Origin: Bacteroidota bacterium
Lineage (GTDB): Bacteria > Bacteroidota > Bacteroidia > Chitinophagales > LD1
Assembly: GCA_025963485.1 (NCBI GenBank)
Contig: JAOQAO010000193.1
Location: forward strand, 1 to 46,718
DNA: 46,718 bases
Direction of reading: 5' to 3'
Positions 38,345 through 46,718 of the stretch are shown here, piece after piece (the stretch's first letter is position 1; each line of letters opens with the position of its first letter). A program made the position numbers and the translations under genes. A model generated the notes under the pieces. It ran no database searches, was not told the origin of the DNA, and worked only from the letters and a program-made list of their open reading frames with translations.

Positions 38345-41300
38345 TTACACTGCTTTTTTAAGTATCTGTATATAGGCCTTGGACTTCTTGTAGATATCGC
38401 TCAGGACGATATCATTATTCTTCTCCGAGATCTGCCGGAGCAGTTCTGTTTGCTGTGCTGCATGCATCAGTATCTGCTGCTGAGTGGCATGTGCATCAGA
38501 TCCTCCTGATGCAGATGAGGATCCCGGAGCGACTCCCCAGTAGCCGCCATTGGCCATGTGGATGTTCTGCTCGATGCGGCTGGTATCAAGAGTGCCCACT
38601 GGACGAAGGGTATTGACCATGTTTTTCTTCCTACCCTTGGTGAGCAGATAGTTGATCATGTCCGGATTGTTGGCTGTGGAGTCTACCGGTATGATAGCTT
38701 CTCCTTTCTCGACCTCTCCTACCTTCATACCAGTAGCGCTGTCTATGATCGGATTTCCGCCGTTGCTGTGAGGACTGCCGCCCATCACTCCCTTGTATGC
38801 CGGCGTACCATCAGCATAGGTCTCAGCGGCTATGGTGCCAATCTCTACCAGACCGAGCGCACCGGTGATAGCAGCCATCACGTATGAGGCCGGTGGCGGC
38901 AGATTACCCAAAGCCTGCAAAACGCCGGCAGCTGTATTGACCACTGCCGTAGCTATCTGCATAGCCTTGTTGCGGTTGAACTGCTTCCGTTTGATCGCTT
39001 CGTCCTTTTTGTCCTGGTCTTCGGCTTGCTGGGTGACCAGCGCATCGTGGATCTTCTGGGATATCTGCTTTTTCTTCAGCTGGTCATCCCACTGTTTTAC
39101 CCTGGCATCGTTCGCACGTTTGTCTCTTTTAAGCTGATTGTTGTCAGCTGTGTCCATGGCCTTAAATACGGCTGATAGTCCTTTGACCAGTGTTCCTCCC
39201 CATGTTTGAATGCCTTTGGCGGCTTCGTCCATGGTGCTCTTCCATCCGGCCTGAATGATCTGGTCGCGCTTAGCGACGTGCTCAGCTGTGATCTGGTCCA
39301 GCATGACCTCATTGCCGGCCCAGTCCTTTTGCTGCTGCTGGAACCATTCGTTTTCAGCCTTCAGTTTCTCGTCGGTCTCGTCGTATCTGCCACCACCGGT
39401 GGCCGCTTTGGCCTTCAGTTCATTGATCTTGCTCTGGGAGTATGCTTTCTCAAAAGCTATGCGGCGGGCGATCTCTGCAATGTAATTATCAGTCTGTTGT
39501 TTGTCAGCTGCTGCCGTGAATGCCACTTCATCATCCTTTGCCTTCTTGAGGGTGTGGCCAAAATCCGTAGCTACGAATGCTCTGGTCTGGAGATGTGCCA
39601 GCTCGATCTCGCCGATGGCGATTTCGTAGGCTATCTTTTTAATTTTGCCCTCCTGGTACTCTTTTTCCTTTGCGGCCTTGACCGCTGCAAAGTTGGCATC
39701 CACAGCCTTGAGTGCCAGATCGTAATTTTGGATATCGGACTCTTCCACCTGACGGCGCAGCACAGCCTCCAGCTCTATGTTTTTGGCAGCGGTGATATCA
39801 TTGATATTCTTCTGATGCTCGGTTTTGGATGTTTTGAGTTTTTTGTGAAACTCCCCTTCTTTCACCAGTTCCTTCTCATAGCGCTGGTCCATCTCCGCGA
39901 GTTCTTTGGAGTGCTTGCCAGCGAGATCTTCGAGGCTCTTCACCATTGCCAGATTGTCCGCATCATCGCGCAGCTTCTGAATTTCGAGAAGGAATTTTTT
40001 GTAGGCTTCTTTCTCCCGCTTTTGTTTTTCCTTCTCAACCTGATCCTTACGGAGGGCCGCGTCATCATCGTGCTTAGGACCTTCTGTTTCTATATCGATG
40101 TTGCCGGCCTTTAGTTGCGCTTCATACCATTTGTCGTATGCCTTTATCTCCTCTTCTATAGCGAATACATTTCCTTTTTTGGTAGCTATGGATATCTTCT
40201 TTAGTTCGTCTTCGTATTCCAGTCCTTGTGCCATGGCTCCTACCCGTATCAGCCCTTTGTCTATAGTAGACATCTCATCGACCCATGCTTTGTTTTGCTC
40301 ATCGACCAGCTTTTTATTCAGTTCGGTACGCTTCTGACCAGAGGCCTCCGTCAGAGCTTTTTTATTGAGACTGACCAAATATTTGTCTATGGATTTCCGC
40401 GCTTCATCTGTATTGATTGTTTCCAGCTTCAGGTTGCCCAGATACTCTGGTGATATCTCATTAATAGCCTTGATCGCTTGCTCTCTTTTCTCTTTGGTAA
40501 TTGTTTCATCCCTTGCAACAACAAGTAATTGTTCCAATTTGCTTTTTTCTTCAGCTGTATTTTTATTGGCCGTGGCCTGAATGTCTGCAAGCATTGCAGC
40601 AGTCTTCATCGCTTCAGTGACCTGCGTAGCATAGTATGCCCAGACAGATGCTCCGGCAGCTACAGCAGCGATTATCACCGTGAGACCTCCACTAACCAAG
40701 GCGGTAGATGCGGCAAGCGCTTGTGACGCAGCGGCGGCAATTGTGAGTTCTCCAGTATAGAGGGCGGTGGCTATCTGAGCCAGATTTGTCATGGCTGATA
40801 GTACCCCAAGAGCCATACCTGCCAATCTTGCAACTGTAGCATTGTAAATCTGCGCGACGGAATTGGCTGCGATACTCGCTGTGTGTCTGACATTTAGTAT
40901 TGCGGCAGCAATATTGGCTGAATTGTATACGACGTAGGCACCGATCAGGAGAAAGATGGCATTATAGTTCTCTTTGATAAACTTAGGAGCTGCGGCCAAC
41001 GCCGAGACTACATCGGTGATGCCGTTTACGGTTTTAGCCAGGATAGGAAGCAGTTCATTGCCCAGCTGCTCCTGACGTTCTTTCATCTGGGTACCGAAGC
41101 GGGCCAGCGCTCCAGATGCGGTATTGTCAAAAGTCTCAGCAGCACCATCAACGCGAGCTGCAAGCTGATTCATTACAAGGCCATAGTTCTGCGCAAAGCC
41201 TCCGTCCTTTACGATCTCTATACCGAAGCGTTTGAGCGCCCTGCCGTTGCCCTCCATAGCCTGAAGAATCGTTTTCGATGATTCTTCCATGCTCATACCT

Positions 41301-42046
41301 GTCTTGGCAGAGAAGTTGATAATGACCGGCAGCACATCGTTAATCTGATTCATGCTGAGGCGGCCAAAGGTGACAAGCGCATCCTGTACCTTGGATATCT
41401 CCGGCACGTACAGATAACTAAACTTCTTGCTATAGCCTTCAGCCTGCTGGTTGAGTTTCTCCAGCGCATCGACCCTGCCGACTCCCTCCAGTGAGTTCTT
41501 CAGCTGCTTCTGGGTGACTTCCAGCAGCTGGGCTTCCTTGATGGATTCGCTAAAGAATTCCTTCACAGCTTCAATCCCTTTTTCAAATATCCTCTCCAGC
41601 GTGAAACCGGCAAATACTTCTTTGACCATGTGGCCGAAGCCCTCAGCATGCTCTTTAGATTTCTCCATAGCAGCACCTACATTGATCACGCTATTGCGAT
41701 AAAGGTTAGCAGCTGCTCGGGCCTCTTCCAACTCTTTGGTCTTTTTGGCAAAGCCTGCATCCTGCGCAGACATGCGACTCACCTCCTGCGTTAGCTTCGT
41801 CACGGTACCGGTGAGGTCCTTGTAGGATGGAGAGAGCTCACCGGAAAGTTTCTTAGCCTGCCGGTCCAGCGATGATGTGACAGCGTCGAATTGCTTAGTC
41901 AGTTTCTCAGGGATCTCTTTCCCTTTAGCCAGGTACCCGTCGATTTGTTTTTGCAATTCGATTTGCTTCTTTGCCAAAAGGTCATAGGACTTCTGGGCCT
42001 CTCCAGACTCTATATAGATATTTACTGTCCTATTGAATTCTGACAT
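38345..42046 (-). CDS. Phage tail tape measure protein
   Basis: 1233 aa, long coiled coils, central hydrophobic segments, C-terminal 'KGVMGGSPHSNGGNPIIDSATGMKVGEVEKGEAIIPVDSTANNPDMINYLL'. Confidence 0.88.
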   Translation of the reverse strand: MSEFNRTVNIYIESGEAQKSYDLLAKKQIELQKQIDGYLAKGKEIPEKLTKQFDAVTSSLDRQAKKLSGELSPSYKDLTGTVTKLTQEVSRMSAQDAGFAKKTKELEEARAAANLYRNSVINVGAAMEKSKEHAEGFGHMVKEVFAGFTLERIFEKGIEAVKEFFSESIKEAQLLEVTQKQLKNSLEGVGRVDALEKLNQQAEGYSKKFSYLYVPEISKVQDALVTFGRLSMNQINDVLPVIINFSAKTGMSMEESSKTILQAMEGNGRALKRFGIEIVKDGGFAQNYGLVMNQLAARVDGAAETFDNTASGALARFGTQMKERQEQLGNELLPILAKTVNGITDVVSALAAAPKFIKENYNAIFLLIGAYVVYNSANIAAAILNVRHTASIAANSVAQIYNATVARLAGMALGVLSAMTNLAQIATALYTGELTIAAAASQALAASTALVSGGLTVIIAAVAAGASVWAYYATQVTEAMKTAAMLADIQATANKNTAEEKSKLEQLLVVARDETITKEKREQAIKAINEISPEYLGNLKLETINTDEARKSIDKYLVSLNKKALTEASGQKRTELNKKLVDEQNKAWVDEMSTIDKGLIRVGAMAQGLEYEDELKKISIATKKGNVFAIEEEIKAYDKWYEAQLKAGNIDIETEGPKHDDDAALRKDQVEKEKQKREKEAYKKFLLEIQKLRDDADNLAMVKSLEDLAGKHSKELAEMDQRYEKELVKEGEFHKKLKTSKTEHQKNINDITAAKNIELEAVLRRQVEESDIQNYDLALKAVDANFAAVKAAKEKEYQEGKIKKIAYEIAIGEIELAHLQTRAFVATDFGHTLKKAKDDEVAFTAAADKQQTDNYIAEIARRIAFEKAYSQSKINELKAKAATGGGRYDETDEKLKAENEWFQQQQKDWAGNEVMLDQITAEHVAKRDQIIQAGWKSTMDEAAKGIQTWGGTLVKGLSAVFKAMDTADNNQLKRDKRANDARVKQWDDQLKKKQISQKIHDALVTQQAEDQDKKDEAIKRKQFNRNKAMQIATAVVNTAAGVLQALGNLPPPASYVMAAITGALGLVEIGTIAAETYADGTPAYKGVMGGSPHSNGGNPIIDSATGMKVGEVEKGEAIIPVDSTANNPDMINYLLTKGRKKNMVNTLRPVGTLDTSRIEQNIHMANGGYWGVAPGSSSASGGSDAHATQQQILMHAAQQTELLRQISEKNNDIVLSDIYKKSKAYIQILKKAV

Positions 42047-42058
42047 GAGGCAAGGCGA

Positions 42059-42706
42059 TTAAAGAGTGATCAGGGAAATATCAGGGCACTGGTTGGTATC
42101 CACATTGCCGGCAATGCCATCTACGTGACCGGTGCCGGAGTTTTGCCACAGGGCGTAGGTGTTCCATCCTTTAGGCAGCATGTACGGGCTACCGGCATAC
42201 TCTGATAACCATAATGGCATACTTTTAAGTTTATGCACCGGAGATAAATTGCTATCGAGGTAACCCGGATTGGAATAGAGCATGACACGGTCGAGTCCAT
42301 CGGCAGCTAGTACCTGGCAGAAGTCAATGATCCATTGCTCCAATGTTCTTTGTGGAACTTTCTGTTCTACACCGGCGATCATGATCTGCTCGACATCGAG
42401 CGCGGGAATAATGTCCGCAGTCGGAATGTCATTCCTGCGGATCTGCGCGAGAAAGAATTGAGCTTCTGCTTTTGCATCACTGTGGTTTGGCCGGCCAAAG
42501 TGATAGAAGCCAATACGCAGGCCTGCGGCTCGTGCATTGCATGCTTGCTGATGTGCCAAAGGATTGATCAGGCCAAGGCCCTGAGTGAGCTGTATGATAC
42601 AGCCATCAATGCCGGCAGCTGCTACAGCCGACCATGCGATAGTATCATGCCATACACCATTGGAGTACTGTCCCTGATACTGCGAAATGTCGATTAGTCT
42701 TTTCAT
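42059..42706 (-). CDS. GH25-family lysozyme (endolysin)
   Basis: 'MKRLIDISQYQG..DTIAWSAVAAAGIDGCIIQLTQG...RIGFYHFGRP...ADIIPALDVEQ...LYSNPGYLD...LWLSEYAG...YALWQNSGTGHVDGIAGNVDTNQ'. Confidence 0.9.
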   Translation of the reverse strand: MKRLIDISQYQGQYSNGVWHDTIAWSAVAAAGIDGCIIQLTQGLGLINPLAHQQACNARAAGLRIGFYHFGRPNHSDAKAEAQFFLAQIRRNDIPTADIIPALDVEQIMIAGVEQKVPQRTLEQWIIDFCQVLAADGLDRVMLYSNPGYLDSNLSPVHKLKSMPLWLSEYAGSPYMLPKGWNTYALWQNSGTGHVDGIAGNVDTNQCPDISLITL

Positions 42707-42929
42707 TGTATTTTGATTTTTAGAGTACCATTAATTTGCGATACAGGTTAGCAGAGGTTCGAGCTGCATCAAGTTCCTTAGCCATCTGTACAAAGCGGAT
42801 ATCTTGAGCTGACATCCGCCTGAGGTCATGTATTAGCCCGGTCACAGTCCGGACAGCGGCGCCATAGGAGGGTGAGAGTTCTTTGTGGTTGACAGGTTTT
42901 TCCATTGTATTGTGATTTTAGAGTGCCAT
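42704..42929. repeat. Pair of imperfect ~28-bp direct repeats flanking the mini tape-measure ORF
   Basis: 42704-42731 CATTGTATTTTGATTTTTAGAGTACCAT; 42903-42929 CATTGTATTGTGATTTTAGAGTGCCAT. Confidence 0.75.
42720..42905 (-). CDS. 61-aa fragment homologous to an N-terminal segment of the tape measure protein
   Basis: 'ELSPSYGAAVRTVTGLIHDLRRMSAQDIRFVQMAKELDAARTSANLYRK' vs tape measure 'ELSPSYKDLTGTVTKLTQEVSRMSAQDAGFAKKTKELEEARAAANLYRN'. Confidence 0.65.
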   Translation of the reverse strand: MEKPVNHKELSPSYGAAVRTVTGLIHDLRRMSAQDIRFVQMAKELDAARTSANLYRKLMVL

Positions 42930-43907
42930 GAATGAACCTTCAGAATCCCTGTTTCGATAGTCGCTGCTGCTTTTGGGAGTTGTCGGATTGACATAGAGTT
43001 TGCTATTGAACCAAAGAGGAAATACACTACCTGAGGCTGTATCGTTGAGATATCCGACCGCATCACCGAGTGAAGCTTCAGCCAGGTCATTGTATTGTTT
43101 GCACAAGCCGCTGAAGTCTGCGAAGTCCTCTTTGTTCTTTTTGAAATTTTCCGACCGGGTGGCATTAACGGTATTTATCTCGTCTACCAGGTTGCGGTCC
43201 ATCAGGGCCATGCTATATGTATACAGGGCAATGGCCATGCACAGGTAATCCAAAAGGATCTGCTCTTCCGGTGATATGTTATCCGCTGCCCATTTTGTTT
43301 TGAGGTCCATGAAGAGCGGCCGTGTGATCGTCTGGACGATATAGCGCTGCTCCATGATGGCCATGGTCGGAATGAGCTTGCCGAAAATGAGGCGTGAGCT
43401 GCTGATATCGACACCGTAGCTCTGGAACTGCGCAGCTGAAGAGATAAAGTATTTTTTGAAGCGGGTGTATGCGGTGGATCCTGCCCATACTGTGTAGGTA
43501 TCTTTTTTGCTCTCCAGATAGTCGTACAGGCTATCGAGTGCATTCAGTCCCATATCTCGGATCTCTTTGCGGACATAGTATATTTCCTGACCACTGGCAG
43601 ACACAAAGTCGTTAGACGACGTGACCTGCACACCGCTGTTGGATATCCGGACTGAAGTATTAGGGATCATGTGATAGACTGCCAGCGGTCCGAGCACACG
43701 GTGGATGTATGGCAATAGAAGCTCATTGTCTGCGCTCAGCGTGCCGTCATACTCCGTCTGGAGCGTAGCCATGAAAGTATCTCCCAGTACATCACGGAGA
43801 TACTCCCGTTCTACTTGTATGACATAGGGTGCGAATGTTTCCGGATCAAGGGTATTTTCTACGCTGGTCACGGCCTGAAGCTCTGCGATGGTGGTGAGTA
43901 GTGGCAT
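42918..43907 (-). CDS. DUF6712-like phage head-tail connector/structural protein
   Basis: Preferred start MPLLTTIAELQAVTSVENTLDPETFAPYVIQVEREYLRDVLGDTF; directly downstream of portal. Confidence 0.6.
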   Translation of the reverse strand: MPLLTTIAELQAVTSVENTLDPETFAPYVIQVEREYLRDVLGDTFMATLQTEYDGTLSADNELLLPYIHRVLGPLAVYHMIPNTSVRISNSGVQVTSSNDFVSASGQEIYYVRKEIRDMGLNALDSLYDYLESKKDTYTVWAGSTAYTRFKKYFISSAAQFQSYGVDISSSRLIFGKLIPTMAIMEQRYIVQTITRPLFMDLKTKWAADNISPEEQILLDYLCMAIALYTYSMALMDRNLVDEINTVNATRSENFKKNKEDFADFSGLCKQYNDLAEASLGDAVGYLNDTASGSVFPLWFNSKLYVNPTTPKSSSDYRNRDSEGSFMAL

Positions 43908-43908
43908 A

Positions 43909-45348
43909 TTATTCGCGTGTGGCTGTACCCGCAGGGGCAGGACGATTGCCATCGAGGGTATTGATGATGTAATCCATGGTACCTATCATGATGTCGCTCT
44001 TCTCGCCGCCAGGCCATGTATAGTCGCGCATGACGTAAAACATTTGGTCGAGGATATCCCGATCAGGCTGGAGGCGACCATTGAGCGATGAGTAATCCTC
44101 GCGTACCGGGCTACCGCTGCCGGCGCTATTGCTGCCACCCTGCTGAACCAGTCCCAGAATACTCTGCGGCAGCGTCAGGGACGAAAGGATCTCTCCATTG
44201 GCCGTTTGTACATCGGGAACATAATTGGAGCTCTCACGCACTTTATTGTCCACTACATCGAGCTGGAGGGATTTGACCAAGACACCGTCTTTCTTCTGCT
44301 GGTATATCGAGTAGAACAAAGTTTTGAAAGCTTTGTCTTTGCCCACCAAAGACTCCTCGATGGACTTCTGGAACTCCCTTACCTTTTCCTCTTTCTGTTC
44401 CTTGGTCATTTTGCCAGGAGTATTCCAGTCACTGAACTTGCTAGCCCAGTAGCTTTCGTGCACACCTATCATATAGTTGATGGTGATCGCAGCTTCAAAG
44501 AGGCGCATCTTCATTTTAGAAGCGCTGGCGCTGATCGCGATGGACCGATTCTCATAGCATGCATGCCATGGAGCGCGCTTGTATGTGCAGCCGCTGGTCT
44601 CATAGCCGATCCACATAGTCCACTCTTTGATCTCTGGCGCAGCTGCCATCTGAACAGCCGGATCAAAGTCCTTCAGCAATGGCAGGATACGGATGAGCGG
44701 TTTGTAATCTTCAGGTAAGGTGCCGCTAGCAAACAGTGCCCAGGACAAACCTTTATTCCATTGACCGGATATGTAGACGTTCTCTATCTCAGCGGTTTTG
44801 GTATCCGGTTTCTCCAGACGGCACCAAGGTGTATCGTAGAGCGTGATCTGCGCAATCTGTCCTTTCGCATTCATCCTGATCACCGGTACGGCCTGTCCCC
44901 ATCTGGAGAGCTCGTGGCACCCCTTGTTGTAATACCGCATGTAGCCGATATTATAAAGCCACTTGTACATGTCAGCATCATCTACATGCTCCTGTTTGCG
45001 CTGACCGTCTACGAAAACATAGCGGTACAAGTATTTTCCCTGGCCTTTCATGATATCAGCGAGGACCTTTAGGCCGGCTTCCAGTACGTTGCACTGCTTA
45101 GCCTCGATGTCGAGCACTCCGGGATAATTATTGTCTACTCCCCAGAGGTATATCTTGATGCCGTCATTCTGCTTCAGGTAGTCGAGGGTATTGACAGCCG
45201 GAGGCGGTCCTACGCCGTCGTGAGGTTTTTTCTCCGGAGAGGCTGGCGGATATGGCGATGCAGCTTCATAGCTGAAAAGGCCCTCAGTGATCCTGGAGCC
45301 ACCGCCATCACCCACCTCGATATACGTAATGTGCTCTGTCTCTTTCAT
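43909..45348 (-). CDS. Phage portal-like protein
   Basis: 479-aa ORF; 'YLWGVDNNYPGVLDIEAKQCNVLEAGLKVLADIMKGQG'; position next to the DUF6712-like gene. Confidence 0.65.
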   Translation of the reverse strand: MKETEHITYIEVGDGGGSRITEGLFSYEAASPYPPASPEKKPHDGVGPPPAVNTLDYLKQNDGIKIYLWGVDNNYPGVLDIEAKQCNVLEAGLKVLADIMKGQGKYLYRYVFVDGQRKQEHVDDADMYKWLYNIGYMRYYNKGCHELSRWGQAVPVIRMNAKGQIAQITLYDTPWCRLEKPDTKTAEIENVYISGQWNKGLSWALFASGTLPEDYKPLIRILPLLKDFDPAVQMAAAPEIKEWTMWIGYETSGCTYKRAPWHACYENRSIAISASASKMKMRLFEAAITINYMIGVHESYWASKFSDWNTPGKMTKEQKEEKVREFQKSIEESLVGKDKAFKTLFYSIYQQKKDGVLVKSLQLDVVDNKVRESSNYVPDVQTANGEILSSLTLPQSILGLVQQGGSNSAGSGSPVREDYSSLNGRLQPDRDILDQMFYVMRDYTWPGGEKSDIMIGTMDYIINTLDGNRPAPAGTATRE

Positions 45349-45677
45349 AGGGTTACTCTTTGGCCGTTAAATTCTTCGATGAGTACGGGATGGATCGTGA
45401 CAATGTCCCCGTTCTTGGTCTGGATGTTGACTGTTTTATTGAACCGGTGATGAGGGTTCTTGCTCGTATTGCTGGATGGACCCGCCACCGGTGAGCTTGC
45501 CGGCCTAGCTTCTCCTTTGACCGTAGCGGACCTAAGGATCACATCCTTATAGGTGACACGGTCGCCCCCTGTTTCGCGGTTCTTGTCATAAGAACAAACC
45601 ACGATAGTGCAGCGGTGACCGATGCGCAGGAGCTGCAGCACATCTGCTATGGTGATATAGTGGATCATATGCGGCAC
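45345..45677 (-). CDS. Hypothetical phage protein, 110 aa
   Basis: Overlapping-stop arrangement with portal-like gene. Confidence 0.5.
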   Translation of the reverse strand: MPHMIHYITIADVLQLLRIGHRCTIVVCSYDKNRETGGDRVTYKDVILRSATVKGEARPASSPVAGPSSNTSKNPHHRFNKTVNIQTKNGDIVTIHPVLIEEFNGQRVTL

Positions 45678-46006
45678 AGATTTGCGCAGATGGTATCACC
45701 GGTATTTTCGGCGATAGCGTCAGCCAGTGCTGGCAGGAACTCATCTGCGTTTGGTATATAAAATCTTTTGGCGGTCCGGCTGTCCTGGCCACGACCACCT
45801 CTTCCTTCGTGCGTCATCACTTCCCCTTTATTCAGATTGAGTGAGATACGGTAGATCTCACCATTGCGGGTTTTGTATGAGGCTTTGGTATTGAGCGGAT
45901 CGTGTGTCCTGTCGTGATGTATCCCTAGTGCCTTTTTGGAAGCATTGACCTTGGCCACGAATGACGGGACCAGGCGGTGGATGATATCGTTGTTGGACTG
46001 AAACAT
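45665..46006 (-). CDS. Hypothetical phage protein, 113 aa
   Basis: ORF downstream of the strong terminator; overlaps the 110-aa ORF. Confidence 0.5.
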   Translation of the reverse strand: MFQSNNDIIHRLVPSFVAKVNASKKALGIHHDRTHDPLNTKASYKTRNGEIYRISLNLNKGEVMTHEGRGGRGQDSRTAKRFYIPNADEFLPALADAIAENTGDTICANLCRI

Positions 46007-46016
46007 TTCCTTTATT

Positions 46017-46047
46017 TAAAAAAGCCCGCCCTGGAGAGGACGGGCTT
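46017..46047 (-). terminator. Rho-independent terminator after the 206-aa virion protein gene
   Basis: Minus strand AAGCCCG-T-CC..GG-C-CGGGCTT hairpin followed by TTTTTAAAT. Confidence 0.85.
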
Positions 46048-46074
46048 CTATTATTGATCAACCTAAAGCCTCTA

Positions 46075-46695
46075 TTATGGGAGCATCAGAAGAGCCAGAT
46101 CGCTATTCGTGATAGTGATCATGTATGGACCGCACTCAGATGTGAAAGTGTACATGCTGCCTTTCGCATCATTGCCACCCTTGGTACCTGACTTGAACTC
46201 GAACGACATGAATGCAGGATTGCAATCGCAACCGACCACCCAGTATTCATTGGCTGTGCACTTGGTATCCTTGCAGAGCAGGATACCAGGTACACCCTTC
46301 GCGTTGGTGAAGAACTCCACCAGCTGCGGAGACAGGCCCAGTGTACGGCCCTTAGCCTCTGTGTGGATGCCCGGAGCTGAAGGATCACCTACGGACTTGA
46401 AGTCCAGCTCTGAGCCCTTCTGAAGGTCGTTGCGCAGATTGATGAATCCCTTGCCGGTCAGGAATACAAAACCGGTAGATGCGGCGATGGCCGTAGCTCC
46501 AGCTGTAACACCCGTAGCCGGAGGATCAGGGATACCGTCTACATCAAAGTAGGATACCGGCGCCCAGTAGTGCTGGTTCATACCAGGTGTACCGGTTACG
46601 TCGGTAGTGTTTTGAAAGAAAGTGATGAGACACATGAGAGCTACATTGCTCTCATCCGCCTTGATCTCTCCGATCTGTTTCTTTGTACTTTTCAT
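46075..46695 (-). CDS. Phage virion protein, tail-tube-like; paralogue of 30973..31533
   Basis: 206 aa; shared motifs listed for 30973..31533; followed by its own strong terminator. Confidence 0.6.
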   Translation of the reverse strand: MKSTKKQIGEIKADESNVALMCLITFFQNTTDVTGTPGMNQHYWAPVSYFDVDGIPDPPATGVTAGATAIAASTGFVFLTGKGFINLRNDLQKGSELDFKSVGDPSAPGIHTEAKGRTLGLSPQLVEFFTNAKGVPGILLCKDTKCTANEYWVVGCDCNPAFMSFEFKSGTKGGNDAKGSMYTFTSECGPYMITITNSDLALLMLP

Positions 46696-46718
46696 ATATG
46701 ATGAATGATAGTTAGCGC

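Noticed and set aside
39206-40114. 302-aa plus-strand ORF antisense to the tape measure gene
   Set aside because: Lies entirely within a well-supported coding frame; hydrophobic composition is what antisense of a Lys/Glu coiled coil produces.
29146-42360. GTTCCACAAAGAAC sequence seen both near 29141-29154 and inside the lysozyme gene near 42344-42357
   Set aside because: Only 14 nt and one copy is coding (VPQRT); likely chance without further copies.
19000-46718. Reverse transcriptase, diversity-generating retroelement, retron or CRISPR array
   Set aside because: No RT-like ORF, no TR/VR-type pair and no spacer-repeat array noticed; could still exist outside the window.

Overview
Bacteroidota (Chitinophagaceae-like) chromosomal segment. 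About 1-18.9 kb is host backbone: two large T9SS-type surface proteins (the first truncated by the left window edge), a CNT nucleoside transporter, ndk, an 'asparagine synthetase B'-like protein, a Lys/Glu-rich protein ending in a PBCV-basic-adaptor-like motif, a GT87-like membrane glycosyltransferase, a large lipoprotein, a DUF5723-like outer-membrane protein, a geranylgeranyl-reductase-like flavoprotein and a DUF4920-like protein. A tRNA-Lys(TTT) at 18911-18983 marks the probable left attachment site of a prophage. The prophage fills the rest of the window and runs past its right edge. It has a plus-strand integrase/PLD-like/small-protein operon, then a long minus-strand block: ArdC-N/methyltransferase-like cluster, TerL/TerS, tail and structural genes, a lysis cassette, lipoprotein morons, tape measure, GH25 lysozyme and portal. 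Best candidates for something undescribed: (1) a ~280-nt strongly structured non-coding element next to terL (about 23324-23581), flanked by an AT-rich tract; (2) a 27-28 bp leader element (26/28 identical) placed 8-9 nt before the start codons of two distant minus-strand phage operons, with a boxA-like core; (3) a mini tape-measure fragment flanked by ~28-bp direct repeats; (4) an integrase translationally coupled to a single-HKD PLD-like protein; (5) a methyltransferase-like protein lacking a recognisable NPPY motif next to a stand-alone ArdC-N-like protein. All calls come from reading the sequence and supplied ORFs; no database search was run.
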